NCBI RefSeq assembly: GCF_021555155.1
Contig: NZ_JAKGBU010000044.1
Location: forward strand, 3,647-40,357
Direction of reading: 5' to 3'
Source: Rhizobium alarense
GTDB lineage: Bacteria > Pseudomonadota > Alphaproteobacteria > Rhizobiales > Rhizobiaceae
DNA length: 36,711 nucleotides
Shown here: in pieces, positions 23,738-33,433 of the stretch
Layout of the letters: every line of letters starts with the position of its first letter
Numbering within the stretch: the first letter of the stretch is position 1
Position numbers and translations under genes: made by a program
The notes under the pieces: generated by a model
The model's input: only the letters and a program-made list of their open reading frames with translations
Database searches by the model: none
Told to the model about the DNA's origin: nothing

Positions 23738-23766
23738 CCACCACTTCCGCCTGCCCTGCTCTTCCT

Positions 23767-25059
23767 TTAGGCTGCGATGAACTCGTTCCAGCGGCGGACC
23801 ATGTAGCGGTCCTCGTCCATCACCGAGTTCCAGCAGGCGACCTTGCCCATGCGCTCCTCGAAGGAACCGCCGTCGCGCACCGCACCGGCCTTCTCCATCA
23901 CCTTGCCTTCCGGCGACAGGATGTCGCCAGCGGCCGGCTTGCCCTCGATCCAGTAGCCCCATTCGTCGGCGGACATGAAGCCCTTTGCGGTCTCCATGCA
24001 GGCCGAGTAGTAGCCTTGGCGGTTGAGGTAGCCGCCGACCCAGCCGGACGTGTACCAGTTGATATATTCATAGGCCGCGTCGAGCTGCGCACCCGAAAGG
24101 TGCGCAGCCAGCCCGAGACCGCCGCCCCAGGAGCGGTAGCCTTCCTTCAACGGCTGATACTTGCAGGCGATGCCCTTGGAGCGCACGGCCGCGACGGCCG
24201 GCGACCACATGGACTGGATGACGACTTCGCCGGAGGCCATCAGGTTGACGGACTCGTCGAAGGACTTCCAGAAGGCGCGGAACTGGCCGTCCTGCTTGGC
24301 CTTGATGAGGAAGTCGATCGTCGCGTCGATCTCTTCCGTCGTCATGTTGCCCTTGTCGGCATACTTGATGTTGCCCATGGCCTCCATGATCATCGCCGCA
24401 TCCATGATGCCGATCGACGGGATGTTGAGGATCGAGGTCTTGCCCTTGAAGGCCGGGTCCATGATGTCGGCCCAGGTGGTGATCTCGCGACCGACGAGGT
24501 CGGGGCGGATGCCGAGCGTGTCGGCGTTGTAGATCGTCGGCATCATGGTGAAAAATTCGGTTTCGCCTGCCGCGAAAGTCTTGGCATCCGCAGCCTCGAC
24601 GAAGCCCACCGTGTGCGGCGCCGTGCCCTGCGCGATCACGCTGTCGGGCGTCAGCTTGCCGGTCTTGAAGAGCGGAACGACCTTGTCGTAGTAGGTCAGC
24701 TTCTTGGTATCCATCGGCTGGATCACGCCGGTCGGGAAGACTTTCTTGAGGATCCAGTATTCGATGTCGGCGATGTCGTAGCTGTCCGGCTGGGTGACGG
24801 CGCGCTGGGCGGCGGCGTCGGAGTCCGTCGCCGTCATCTCCAGCGTGACGCCGAGGTCTTCCTTGCACTTCTCGGCGATGGCGTTGATGTTCGACACGCC
24901 CGTGCCGAACTGGCGCAGCGTGATCGGGTTCTGCGCCCAGATCGTCGGGAATCCCGTGATGGCGCCGGAGCCGGCGATGGCGCCGGCGGCCGCAGCCCCG
25001 CTCTTCAGCAGCGAACGGCGGGTGATGCCGCCCTTCTTGGTCTCGATCTCTTTCGTCAT
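23767..25059 (-). CDS. Tat-exported periplasmic binding protein of the racemase-operon ABC transporter
   Basis: The 430-residue protein has a twin-arginine signal (ITRRSLLKSG at about 12-21, then an Ala/Gly-rich core GAAAAGAIAGSGAI, cleavage likely near IWAQ). The mature part is a PotD-type extracellular binding protein, with QFGTGVSNINAIAEKCKEDLGV at its start. It is longer than PotD (about 350), as is common for rhizobial paralogues. Tat export suggests folding in the cytoplasm before export. The gene sits between the ATPase gene (31 nt upstream) and the hairpin-rich gap before the permeases. Confidence 0.9.
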   Translation of the reverse strand: MTKEIETKKGGITRRSLLKSGAAAAGAIAGSGAITGFPTIWAQNPITLRQFGTGVSNINAIAEKCKEDLGVTLEMTATDSDAAAQRAVTQPDSYDIADIEYWILKKVFPTGVIQPMDTKKLTYYDKVVPLFKTGKLTPDSVIAQGTAPHTVGFVEAADAKTFAAGETEFFTMMPTIYNADTLGIRPDLVGREITTWADIMDPAFKGKTSILNIPSIGIMDAAMIMEAMGNIKYADKGNMTTEEIDATIDFLIKAKQDGQFRAFWKSFDESVNLMASGEVVIQSMWSPAVAAVRSKGIACKYQPLKEGYRSWGGGLGLAAHLSGAQLDAAYEYINWYTSGWVGGYLNRQGYYSACMETAKGFMSADEWGYWIEGKPAAGDILSPEGKVMEKAGAVRDGGSFEERMGKVACWNSVMDEDRYMVRRWNEFIAA

Positions 25060-25090
25060 TGTCGTTCCCCTTTTGGTGGTTGGTCGAAAG

Positions 25091-26179
25091 TCAGGCGGCT
25101 ACGCGGCCGAGGAGAACGACGTCCTCCAGGGCCCAGCTCAGCGCGACGACGTCGCCGACGGCGACAGGCTTCGCGAAATAGTCGGCATCCGACAGGATGG
25201 CGGTGAAGTCGTCGCTGCCGGCGCCGACCGCGGTCACCTTCACCGAGGAGCCGCGATATTCGACATTGGAGACGACTCCGTTGAAGCCGAGCGGCCTCTC
25301 CGTCGGTTCCTCGATCCGCACGCGGTCGGTGCGCACGCCGATATCGACCGGCGCACCGACGTCGAGCCCCTCGCCGGCCACGGCGAAAACCTGGCCCTCC
25401 GGCGCCTCGAAGACGATCCGGCCGCCCTGGTTGTTGATGACGCGGCCGGAGAGCACATTGTGATCGCCCATGAAGCGCGCGACGAAGGCGGTCGCCGGCC
25501 GCTCGAAGACCTCGCGCGGCGTCGCTGCCTGTTCGATCCGGCCGTCGTTCATGATGACGATGATGTCGGCGAGCGCCATCGCCTCTTCCTGGCTGTGGGT
25601 GACGTGGACAAAGGAAATGCCGAGGCTCTTCTGGAGCTTCTTGAGCTCGGCGCGCATCCTGATCTTGAGGAACGGATCGAGGGCGGAGAGCGGCTCGTCG
25701 AGAAGCAGGGCATCCGGGCCGGTGATCAGCGCACGGGCGAGCGCCACGCGCTGCTGCTGGCCGCCGGAGAGCTGCTGCGGCCGGCGGCCGGCATAGGCCT
25801 CCATCTGCATCAGCGTCAGCATGTCGAGCGCCTTGGCGCGGCGCTCTTCCTTGTCGACACCCTTCATCTTGAGGCTGAAGGCGACATTGTCGACGAGATC
25901 GAGATGCGGAAAGAGCGCATAGGACTGGAACATCATCGAGGTGCCGCGCTTGGCCGGCGGCAGGTCGGTGATGACGGCATTGCCGAGGCGGATGTCGCCG
26001 GATGAAATGCTCTCGTGTCCGGCGATCATGCGCAGCGTCGACGACTTGCCGCAGCCGGATGGTCCGAGCAGGCAGCAATAGCTGCCGCCCGGGATCTTCA
26101 GGCTGATGGAGTGAACCGCCGTCGTGCCGCCATAGACCTTGGAGACGGAGACGATATCGATCTCGGATGCCTTGGACAT
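25091..26179 (-). CDS. ABC transporter ATPase of the racemase operon (PotA-like)
   Basis: The 362-residue ATPase has Walker [10 protein letters not shown] (39-47), the Q-loop in FQSYALFPHL, the signature LSGGQQQRVALARAL, Walker B LLLDEP and the switch His in VTHSQEEAMAL, followed by a TOBE-type domain. It is the promoter-proximal gene of the operon ATPase-binding protein-permease-permease-racemase. I chose ATG 26179 because the protein then begins like other family members; a GTG at 26218 in the same frame would add 13 residues. It is divergent from the GntR gene, with a shared 257-nt control region. Confidence 0.92.
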   Translation of the reverse strand: MSKASEIDIVSVSKVYGGTTAVHSISLKIPGGSYCCLLGPSGCGKSSTLRMIAGHESISSGDIRLGNAVITDLPPAKRGTSMMFQSYALFPHLDLVDNVAFSLKMKGVDKEERRAKALDMLTLMQMEAYAGRRPQQLSGGQQQRVALARALITGPDALLLDEPLSALDPFLKIRMRAELKKLQKSLGISFVHVTHSQEEAMALADIIVIMNDGRIEQAATPREVFERPATAFVARFMGDHNVLSGRVINNQGGRIVFEAPEGQVFAVAGEGLDVGAPVDIGVRTDRVRIEEPTERPLGFNGVVSNVEYRGSSVKVTAVGAGSDDFTAILSDADYFAKPVAVGDVVALSWALEDVVLLGRVAA

Positions 26180-26340
26180 GCAGAGTTCCCCATTTTTGGG
26201 TTCCTCCCATGCAGCCACCGTGCCAGTTCCGGGGACGTCGTTTAACCGTATGAAAACAAGTGAAATTTTCCAGAAGCGTCAAAAACAGCCATCTTTTGCA
26301 CTGCCCATAAAATGGGCTATCGTCACCAATTTCGTGCAAA

Positions 26341-26354
26341 TATTGTATACAATA
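26341..26354. promoter_or_regulatory. Candidate GntR/FCD operator
   Basis: TATTGTATACAATA is a perfect 14-bp palindrome in the AT-rich region between the divergent ATPase and GntR genes. Sites of the type TTGTATACAA are typical for FCD-type GntR regulators. A second short inverted repeat, TGCAA-AAA-TTGCA, follows at 26358-26370. The adjacent regulator gene is the obvious candidate to bind. Confidence 0.7.
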
Positions 26355-26436
26355 GCCTGCAAAAATTGCAGACAAAAAAGCGATTTTCTTCCTCCGGATT
26401 CCACTGTAACGTGGCGGCAAATCGGACCACCGAACC

Positions 26437-27144
26437 ATGGCAGCAGAACTCTCCCTTCCCGCCGAAGAAGCCGCAGACGGCGGCAGCCAGCAGATTCGCG
26501 ACGCACTGCGCGAGGCGATCGTCGAGCGGCGGCTCGCCCCCGGCACGAAGCTTTCGGAGGCCGATGTCGGCAAGCTCTTCAAGGTCAGCCGCACGCTGGT
26601 GCGCGGCGCCCTGCAGGCGCTCTCCTACGAGGGGCTCGTCAAGGTGGAGCGCAACCGCGGCGCCTTCGTCGCCTATCCCTCGCCGGAGGAGGCCCGCGAG
26701 ATCTTCGCGGCGCGCCGGCAGATCGAACCCGGCATCGTGACGGCGGCGGCCCGGAACGCCGCGCCATCGGACATCGTGCGCCTCAGGCACCTGCTCGCCG
26801 AGGAGCAGCGGCTGACCGGCCAGCGCGGTCGCGACGCGCGCCGCGCCGAGATCAAGGCGTCAGGCGACTTCCACCTGACGCTGGCGGCGATTGCCGGCAA
26901 CAGCATCATGGAACGCTTCATGGACGAACTCGTGGCCCGCTCCTCGCTCGTCATCGCGCTCTACGGCCAGTCGACGGCCTCGAGCTGCGGCCACCGGGAA
27001 CACGAGGAGATCGCCGCCGCGCTGGAGACGGGCGACGCGGAGAAGGCCTGCCGGCTGATGCTGCACCACATCGACCATATCGAGACCGACCTCGACCTCC
27101 GGCCGAAGAACGGCATCGACCTCAGGGAAGCTCTGGCGATCTGA
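26437..27144 (+). CDS. GntR-family regulator, FCD (FadR-type) subgroup
   Basis: The 235-residue regulator has an N-terminal winged helix (about 17-78: QQIRDALREAIVERRLAPGTKLSEADV, then KVSRTLVRGALQAL and the wing ERNRGAFVAYPS). The C-terminal FCD ligand domain has its metal-site region in GDFHLTLAAIAGN and HREHEEI with later histidines (LMLHHIDHIE). It probably controls the divergent ABC-racemase operon through the palindrome at 26341. Its 3' end overlaps the convergent TetR gene by 23 nt. The ribosome site is weak. Confidence 0.9.
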   Translation: MAAELSLPAEEAADGGSQQIRDALREAIVERRLAPGTKLSEADVGKLFKVSRTLVRGALQALSYEGLVKVERNRGAFVAYPSPEEAREIFAARRQIEPGIVTAAARNAAPSDIVRLRHLLAEEQRLTGQRGRDARRAEIKASGDFHLTLAAIAGNSIMERFMDELVARSSLVIALYGQSTASSCGHREHEEIAAALETGDAEKACRLMLHHIDHIETDLDLRPKNGIDLREALAI

Positions 27145-27772
27145 CGTCGGCCACCGCGCCGCGCTGCGGGGTGAAGCTGCTGAAGAGCCGCTTCAGGCCC
27201 TCCTTGCCCTGCGCCGCGAGATCGAAGCGACGCCCGAACAGCAGCCATTCCGTACAGAGGCCCTTCATCATCCAGCGGAGCGCCGAGGCCGCGGAACTCG
27301 GCGTCCAGCAGGGGGTCAGCTGGCCTTCCGACGCCGCGCGTGCAAAGGCGAGCTCCAGCGCGCGCATGTGCTGGTCGTCCATCCGCTGCTGCTCGTCGAG
27401 CATGCCGGAGAGCTCGCCGCTATAGTCGCAGCGCAGGAGGATCGTCAGGATGCGCTGGCGCTGCTCGTCCCTGGAAAAATGATCGAGCCAGTCACCCGCC
27501 ATGCTCTCGACCAGCGCAAGCGCGTCGCTTCCCGGTGCCTCGAGCCCGCGGTCGATCATGTCCTCCTGCGGCAGCGGCACCGACTTGTAGAGGGCGAGGA
27601 AGAGATCGGTCTTGTTCTGGAAGTGCCAGTAGATGGCACCGCGGGTAACGCCCGCCACATGCGCCACGTCCTCCATGGTCGCGGTCGAGACCCCCTTCTC
27701 GTAGAACACGCGCTCCGCCGCAGACAGGATCTGCTGGCGGGTCGCCTCGGCATCGGCTTTCGTCCTGCGCAT
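27122..27772 (-). CDS. TetR-family regulator of the RND efflux operon (AcrR-like)
   Basis: The 216-residue protein has the AcrR-type DNA-binding domain: RQQILSAAERVFYEKGVSTATMEDVAHVAGVTRGAIYWHFQNKTDLFLALY. AcrR/TtgR/AmeR-like proteins repress RND pumps and let go when a drug binds. ATG 27772 has a GAGGGAG ribosome site directly upstream; the frame to 27805 is not needed. It is the third gene on the strand, 51 nt after the pump gene, so it is probably in the pump operon and feedback-controlled. The palindrome at 32317 is the likely binding site. Confidence 0.9.
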   Translation of the reverse strand: MRRTKADAEATRQQILSAAERVFYEKGVSTATMEDVAHVAGVTRGAIYWHFQNKTDLFLALYKSVPLPQEDMIDRGLEAPGSDALALVESMAGDWLDHFSRDEQRQRILTILLRCDYSGELSGMLDEQQRMDDQHMRALELAFARAASEGQLTPCWTPSSAASALRWMMKGLCTEWLLFGRRFDLAAQGKEGLKRLFSSFTPQRGAVADVRSPELP

Positions 27773-27823
27773 GGCTCCCTCACACTGCAGGATGGCTCGC
27801 CACATGGCGGACCGCGTTGTCGA

Positions 27824-30800
27824 TCATTCTGCCGGCGCGGCCTGGGCGGCCGCCTCCTTCTTCCTGCCGCCATAACCGAAGAGCCTCATCACGAAGACGA
27901 AGAACACCGGCACGAAGAAGATGGCAAGAACGGTGGCGGTGATCATGCCGCCCATCACGCCCGTGCCGATCGCCCGCTGGCTGCCCGAGCTCGCCCCGGT
28001 CGCGATCGCGAGCGGCAGCACGCCGAGCGTGAAGGCGAGCGACGTCATCAGGATCGGCCGGAAGCGCAGGTGGCAGGCTTCGACCGTCGCCTCCAGCAGC
28101 GACTTGCCATCGGCCATCAGCTCCTTCGCAAACTCGATGATCAGGATCGCGTTCTTCGCCGAAAGGCCGATGATCGCAATCAGGCCGACCTTGAAGTAGA
28201 CGTCGTTCGACATGTCGCGCAGCGTAACCGCGATGACGGCGCCGATGACGCCGAGCGGCACGACGAGGATGACGGCGATCGGAATCGACCAGCTTTCGTA
28301 GAGCGCGGCGAGGCACAGGAAGACGAGCAGGCAGGAGAGCGCGATGAGGATCGGCGCCTGCGAGCCCGACTGGATCTCCTGCAGCGACTGGCCCGTCCAC
28401 TCGTAGCCGAAGCCGGGCGGCAGTTGCGCGGCAAGCCGCTCCATCTCGGCAATCGCATCGCCCGACGAGAAGCCGGGCTTCGTATCCCCGCTGAAGCGGA
28501 CCGACGGGTAGCCGTTGTAGCCGACCGTCTGCGTCGGCGCCTTGACCCATTCGACGGACGCGAAGGCGGATAGCGGAACCATGCCGCCATCCGCGTTGCG
28601 GACATTGAGGTTCAGCAGGTCGGCGACCTGCATGCGCTTTTCCTCGTCCGCCTGAACCGTCACGCGCTGCATGCGGCCGGCATTCGGAAAGTCGTTGACA
28701 TAGGTCGAGCCGAGATTGGTCGAGATCGCCGAGTTGATCTCGGCGAAGGTCACGCCGAACGTGTTGGCCTTCTCCCGGTCGATCACCACGTCGACCTGCG
28801 CCGCATCCGGCATGCCCTCGAAGCGAACGCCGGCAACGACCGGGCTCTGGGCCGCAAGGCCGAGAAGCTGGTCGCGCGCCTGGGCGAGCGCCGCCTCGCC
28901 GAGACCGCCGCGATCCTGCAGGCGGAAGGAGAAGCCGCCCGTCGTGCCGAGACCCTGGATCGGCGGCGGCGACAGCGCGAAGCTGATCGCGTCCTTGATC
29001 TGGCTCATCGCGCCCGTCGCGCGGCCGGCGATCGCCTGCGCGGCATTCTCAGGCCCGCGTTCGCTCCAATCCTTGAGCGTCACGAAGGCGAGGCCCGCAT
29101 TCTGGCCGGCACCGAAGAAAGAGAAGCCGTTGATCGCGACGATCGTGTCGACGGCGGGCTCCTGGCCGAATATCTGCTCGGCCTGGGCGATCACCTCGTC
29201 GGTGCGGTGCCCCGTCGCCTCGGACGGAAGCTGCATCATGACGATGACGAAGCCCTGGTCCTCGTCCGGAAGAAAGGAGGATGGCAGTTTCAGGAACATG
29301 TAGCCGAGACCCGCAAGGATCGCGACGTAGATGACCATCACCCGTCCGGCGCGGCGGATCAGCCAGCCGATCGAGCCGCTATAGCCGTGCGAGGTCCGGT
29401 CGAAGGACCGGTTGAACCAGCCGAAGAAGCCCCGCTTGGCGTGATGATGGCCCTTCGGCACCTGTTTCAGGAAGCTGCCGCAAAGCGCCGGCGTCAACGA
29501 CAGCGCAAGGAAGGCAGAGAACAGGATCGACACGACCATGGTCAGCGAGAACTGCTGGTAGATCACGCCGACGGCGCCGGGGAAAAAGCCCATCGGGATG
29601 AACACCGAGGCCAGCACCAGCGTGATGCCGATGACGGCGCCGGTGATCTGCTTCATCGCCTTTCGGGTCGCCTCCTTGGGCGGCAGCCCCTCCTCCGACA
29701 TGATGCGCTCGACGTTTTCCACGACGATGATCGCATCGTCGACGAGAATGCCGATCGCCAGCACCATGGCGAACATGGTGAGCACGTTGATCGAGAAGCC
29801 CATGGCGAACATGACGGCGCAGGTGCCGAGCAGCGCCACGGGCACGACGAGTGTCGGGATGATCGTGTAGCGGATGTTCTGCAGGAACAGGAACATCACG
29901 AGGAAGACGAGGCCGACGGCCTCGAGCAGGGTGTGCAGCACCTTCTCGATCGACACCCTCACGAAGGGCGAGGTGTCGTAGGGGATCGAATATTCCAGCC
30001 CCGGCGGGAAGAACTCGGACAGCTCGTCCATGCGCGCCTTGATCGCCTCCGACGTCGCCATGGCGTTGCCGGTCGGTGACAGCTGCACGCCGATCGCCGC
30101 GGAAGGCTGGCCGTTGAGGCGGGTCGAGAAGGAGTAGCTTTCGCCGCCGACCTCGATGCGCGCGACGTCCCGCAGCCGCACCGCCGAGCCGTCCGCATTG
30201 CCGCGCAGCACGATCGCGCCGAATTCCTCCGGCGTCGTGAGCTGGCCCTTGATGTTGACGGGGGCGGTGATCTGCTGGGCGATCGGATTCGGCTGCGCGC
30301 CGATCGAGCCTGCGGCGATCTGGGCGTTCTGCGCCTCCACGGCGGCCGTGACGTCGGTCGCCGTCAGGTTGAGGCCGAGCATCTTGTCCGGATCGAGCCA
30401 GATGCGCATCGAGCGCTGCGTGGCGAAGAGCTGCGCACGGCCGACGCCGGGAACGCGCTGGACCTCGCTCAGGATGTTGCGGTTCAGATAGTCGCCGAGG
30501 CCGATCGCGTCCATCGAGCCGTCGGTGGAGGTGAGCGAGATGATGAGCAGGAAGCCGGAGCCCGCCTCCTCGACGGTCACGCCCTGGCGGCGCACGGAAT
30601 CGGGCAGGCGCGGCTCGACGCGGCTGATGCGGTTCTGCACATCGACCGACGCCTGGCTCGGGTCGGTGCCGGGCGCGAAGGTGATGTTGATCTCGGCGGA
30701 GCCCGCCGCACTCGAGGTGGACTCGAAATAGAGCATGCCCTCGACGCCGTTCAATTCGTCCTCGATGAGCTTCGTGACGCTCTGGTAGGTGTCCTGCGAC

Positions 30801-30958
30801 GAGGCGCCCTGGTAGGTCGTGCTCACCGAGATCTGCGGCGGCGCGACCTCCGGATATTGCGCGATCGGCAGGAGCGGGATGGCGATGGCGCCGGCGATCA
30901 TGATCATGATCGCCACGACCCAGGCGAAGATCGGCCTGTCGATGAAGAAACTCGGCAT
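27824..30958 (-). CDS. RND multidrug efflux transporter, inner membrane pump (AcrB/MexB-like, HAE1)
   Basis: The 1044-residue protein has the normal length and order of an HAE1 pump: TM1 at FAWVVAIMIMIAGAIAIPLL, a large periplasmic loop, TM2-6, a second loop and TM7-12. The proton-relay aspartates are in GILVDDAIIVVENVERIM (TM4) and the lysine in GLSAKNAILIIEFAKEL (TM10). It exports drugs, detergents or plant phenolics from the periplasm and inner membrane with an adaptor and an outer membrane TolC-type channel; no channel gene is in the window. The start ATG lies 11 nt after the adaptor stop, so they form one operon. Confidence 0.95.
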   Translation of the reverse strand: MPSFFIDRPIFAWVVAIMIMIAGAIAIPLLPIAQYPEVAPPQISVSTTYQGASSQDTYQSVTKLIEDELNGVEGMLYFESTSSAAGSAEINITFAPGTDPSQASVDVQNRISRVEPRLPDSVRRQGVTVEEAGSGFLLIISLTSTDGSMDAIGLGDYLNRNILSEVQRVPGVGRAQLFATQRSMRIWLDPDKMLGLNLTATDVTAAVEAQNAQIAAGSIGAQPNPIAQQITAPVNIKGQLTTPEEFGAIVLRGNADGSAVRLRDVARIEVGGESYSFSTRLNGQPSAAIGVQLSPTGNAMATSEAIKARMDELSEFFPPGLEYSIPYDTSPFVRVSIEKVLHTLLEAVGLVFLVMFLFLQNIRYTIIPTLVVPVALLGTCAVMFAMGFSINVLTMFAMVLAIGILVDDAIIVVENVERIMSEEGLPPKEATRKAMKQITGAVIGITLVLASVFIPMGFFPGAVGVIYQQFSLTMVVSILFSAFLALSLTPALCGSFLKQVPKGHHHAKRGFFGWFNRSFDRTSHGYSGSIGWLIRRAGRVMVIYVAILAGLGYMFLKLPSSFLPDEDQGFVIVMMQLPSEATGHRTDEVIAQAEQIFGQEPAVDTIVAINGFSFFGAGQNAGLAFVTLKDWSERGPENAAQAIAGRATGAMSQIKDAISFALSPPPIQGLGTTGGFSFRLQDRGGLGEAALAQARDQLLGLAAQSPVVAGVRFEGMPDAAQVDVVIDREKANTFGVTFAEINSAISTNLGSTYVNDFPNAGRMQRVTVQADEEKRMQVADLLNLNVRNADGGMVPLSAFASVEWVKAPTQTVGYNGYPSVRFSGDTKPGFSSGDAIAEMERLAAQLPPGFGYEWTGQSLQEIQSGSQAPILIALSCLLVFLCLAALYESWSIPIAVILVVPLGVIGAVIAVTLRDMSNDVYFKVGLIAIIGLSAKNAILIIEFAKELMADGKSLLEATVEACHLRFRPILMTSLAFTLGVLPLAIATGASSGSQRAIGTGVMGGMITATVLAIFFVPVFFVFVMRLFGYGGRKKEAAAQAAPAE

Positions 30959-30969
30959 GGATCAGGCCC

Positions 30970-32211
30970 TCACTTTGCCTGCTCGTTCGGCTCGGCCTTG
31001 GCCGCACCCTCGGTCGATCCGGTCTCCGCGGCGGCATCCGTCTGCTGTTCGCCGGCCGGCACATCGGCGGCGGCATCCGGCTTCCAATCGGCCGGAACGA
31101 CCTCGCCGCCCGGCTGGACCTTCTGGAAACCCTCGACGATGATCTTCTCGCCGGCCGTCAGCCCGTCGGTCACCACCCAGCGCGTGTCGATGGCACGGCC
31201 GACCCGGACCGGGCGCACGCCCGCCTTGTTGTCCGCGCTCACCACGAAGACCTGCGCACTGCCGGAGGCGTCGCGTTGCACGGCCTGCTGCGGCACGAGC
31301 ACCGCGTTCCTCTCTACGCCCTGCTCGATCTGCACCCGGACGTACATGCCGGGAAGGAGGTCGCCGTCCGGATTCGGAAACTCGCCGCGCAGCGTTACCT
31401 GGCCGGTGGTCGCATCGACCGCCGCTTCGGAGAACAGCAGCCTGCCGCGATGCGGATATTCCGTGCCGTCGTCGAGCAGGAGCTTGACATCGGCCGAGTT
31501 GTTTTCGGCCATCAGGTCGCCGTCCTCGAGCGCCTTGCGCAGGCGGATAAGGTCCGTCGCCGACTGGGTGAAGTCGGCATAGACGGGATTGAGCTGCTGG
31601 ATCGTCGCGAGGTTCTCGGTGCCGCTTGCGCTGACAAGTGCCCCCTCGGTGATCAGGGCGCGGCCGATGCGGCCGCTGATCGGCGCCGTCACATCGGCAT
31701 ATTCGAGATTGAGCTGCGCCGTCGCAAGGCCAGCCTCGGCGATCGCGACATCGGCATCGGCCTGCGCGAGCTGGGCGACCGCGTCGTCGTACTGCTGCGC
31801 CGAAGCCACATTCGACTTGTGGAGCTGCTCCTGGCGATCGGCGGCCGTCTGCGCCTGCATGCGCACGGCCTTGGCGCGTCGCAGCGTTGCTTCCGCACTG
31901 TCGACCTGGACCTGGAAAGGTGCCGGATCGATGCGATAGAGCACGTCACCCTGTTCGACGCGGGATCCCTGCTCAAAGACGCGCTCAACGACGATGCCGC
32001 TCACGCGCGGCCGCACTTCGGCAACGCGCGTCGCGGCGATGCGGCCGGGCAGCTCGTTGGTGATCGGCACGTCTTCGGTGGCGGTCGTGATGACGGCGAC
32101 CTGCGGTGGCGGAAAGCCGCCGCCCGCAGCCGCCTGCTCTTCCTGCTGGCAGCCGGCGAGCAGCAGAAGGCTCGTCATCGACACAATGGTGAAAGGTCTC
32201 GGCAAACGCAT
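30970..32211 (-). CDS. RND efflux periplasmic adaptor lipoprotein (AcrA/MexA-like)
   Basis: The 413-residue protein starts with a lipoprotein signal peptide and lipobox LLLAGC (Cys21). A membrane-fusion-protein layout follows: beta/lipoyl strand (VRPRVSGIVVERVFEQGSRVEQGDVLYRID), a coiled-coil hairpin (about 95-160: AEATLRRAKAVRMQAQTAADRQEQL...), the second lipoyl half (DVTAPISGRIGRALITEGALV) and barrel domains. The C-terminal tail after about residue 375 is Ala/Glu-rich and low in complexity. It is the first gene of the efflux operon, after the palindromic operator. Confidence 0.93.
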   Translation of the reverse strand: MRLPRPFTIVSMTSLLLLAGCQQEEQAAAGGGFPPPQVAVITTATEDVPITNELPGRIAATRVAEVRPRVSGIVVERVFEQGSRVEQGDVLYRIDPAPFQVQVDSAEATLRRAKAVRMQAQTAADRQEQLHKSNVASAQQYDDAVAQLAQADADVAIAEAGLATAQLNLEYADVTAPISGRIGRALITEGALVSASGTENLATIQQLNPVYADFTQSATDLIRLRKALEDGDLMAENNSADVKLLLDDGTEYPHRGRLLFSEAAVDATTGQVTLRGEFPNPDGDLLPGMYVRVQIEQGVERNAVLVPQQAVQRDASGSAQVFVVSADNKAGVRPVRVGRAIDTRWVVTDGLTAGEKIIVEGFQKVQPGGEVVPADWKPDAAADVPAGEQQTDAAAETGSTEGAAKAEPNEQAK

Positions 32212-32316
32212 GGGCTTTTCCAGTCAAAGGTGCCGGCCGCCCGCGCGACGGCCCGACAGGTCGGAAAGTAATGAAATGATGGGATGCGGGAGGCCGCCGG
32301 CCGCCCGCATCCATTT

Positions 32317-32334
32317 ATACAAACATGTCTGTAT
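32317..32334. promoter_or_regulatory. Candidate operator of the RND efflux operon
   Basis: ATACAAACATGTCTGTAT is an 18-bp palindrome with a single mismatched pair, 105 nt upstream of the adaptor gene. It resembles the ATACA...TGTAT sites of AcrR-type repressors. On the minus strand a TATAAA-like -10 element abuts it. A perfect 7-bp inverted repeat CGTTGCG/CGCAACG lies further upstream (32347-32371). Confidence 0.7.
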
Positions 32335-32392
32335 GTTAATTTTTGACGTTGCGCAATATTTTGTCGCAACGCGAAAAGCGCCATCTGCAGCG

Positions 32393-32412
32393 GCATCACA
32401 CGATCGTGATGC
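32393..32412. other. Stem-loop between the sugar ABC operon and the RND promoter
   Basis: GCATCAC-ACGATC-GTGATGC forms a perfect 7-bp stem 5 nt after the stop of the MalK/UgpC-type ATPase gene (minus strand). No T-run follows, so it is not a classical terminator, but it may end or stabilise the sugar-operon transcript before the RND promoter. Confidence 0.4.
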
Positions 32413-32417
32413 GTGCC

Positions 32418-33419
<1,002 letters not shown>

Positions 33420-33433
33420 CAATCGTCCCCTTG

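Noticed and set aside
23570-23962. 130-aa minus-strand frame across the repeat region
   Set aside because: It overlaps the end of the Tat-exported binding protein in another frame, and the rest translates the repeat element.
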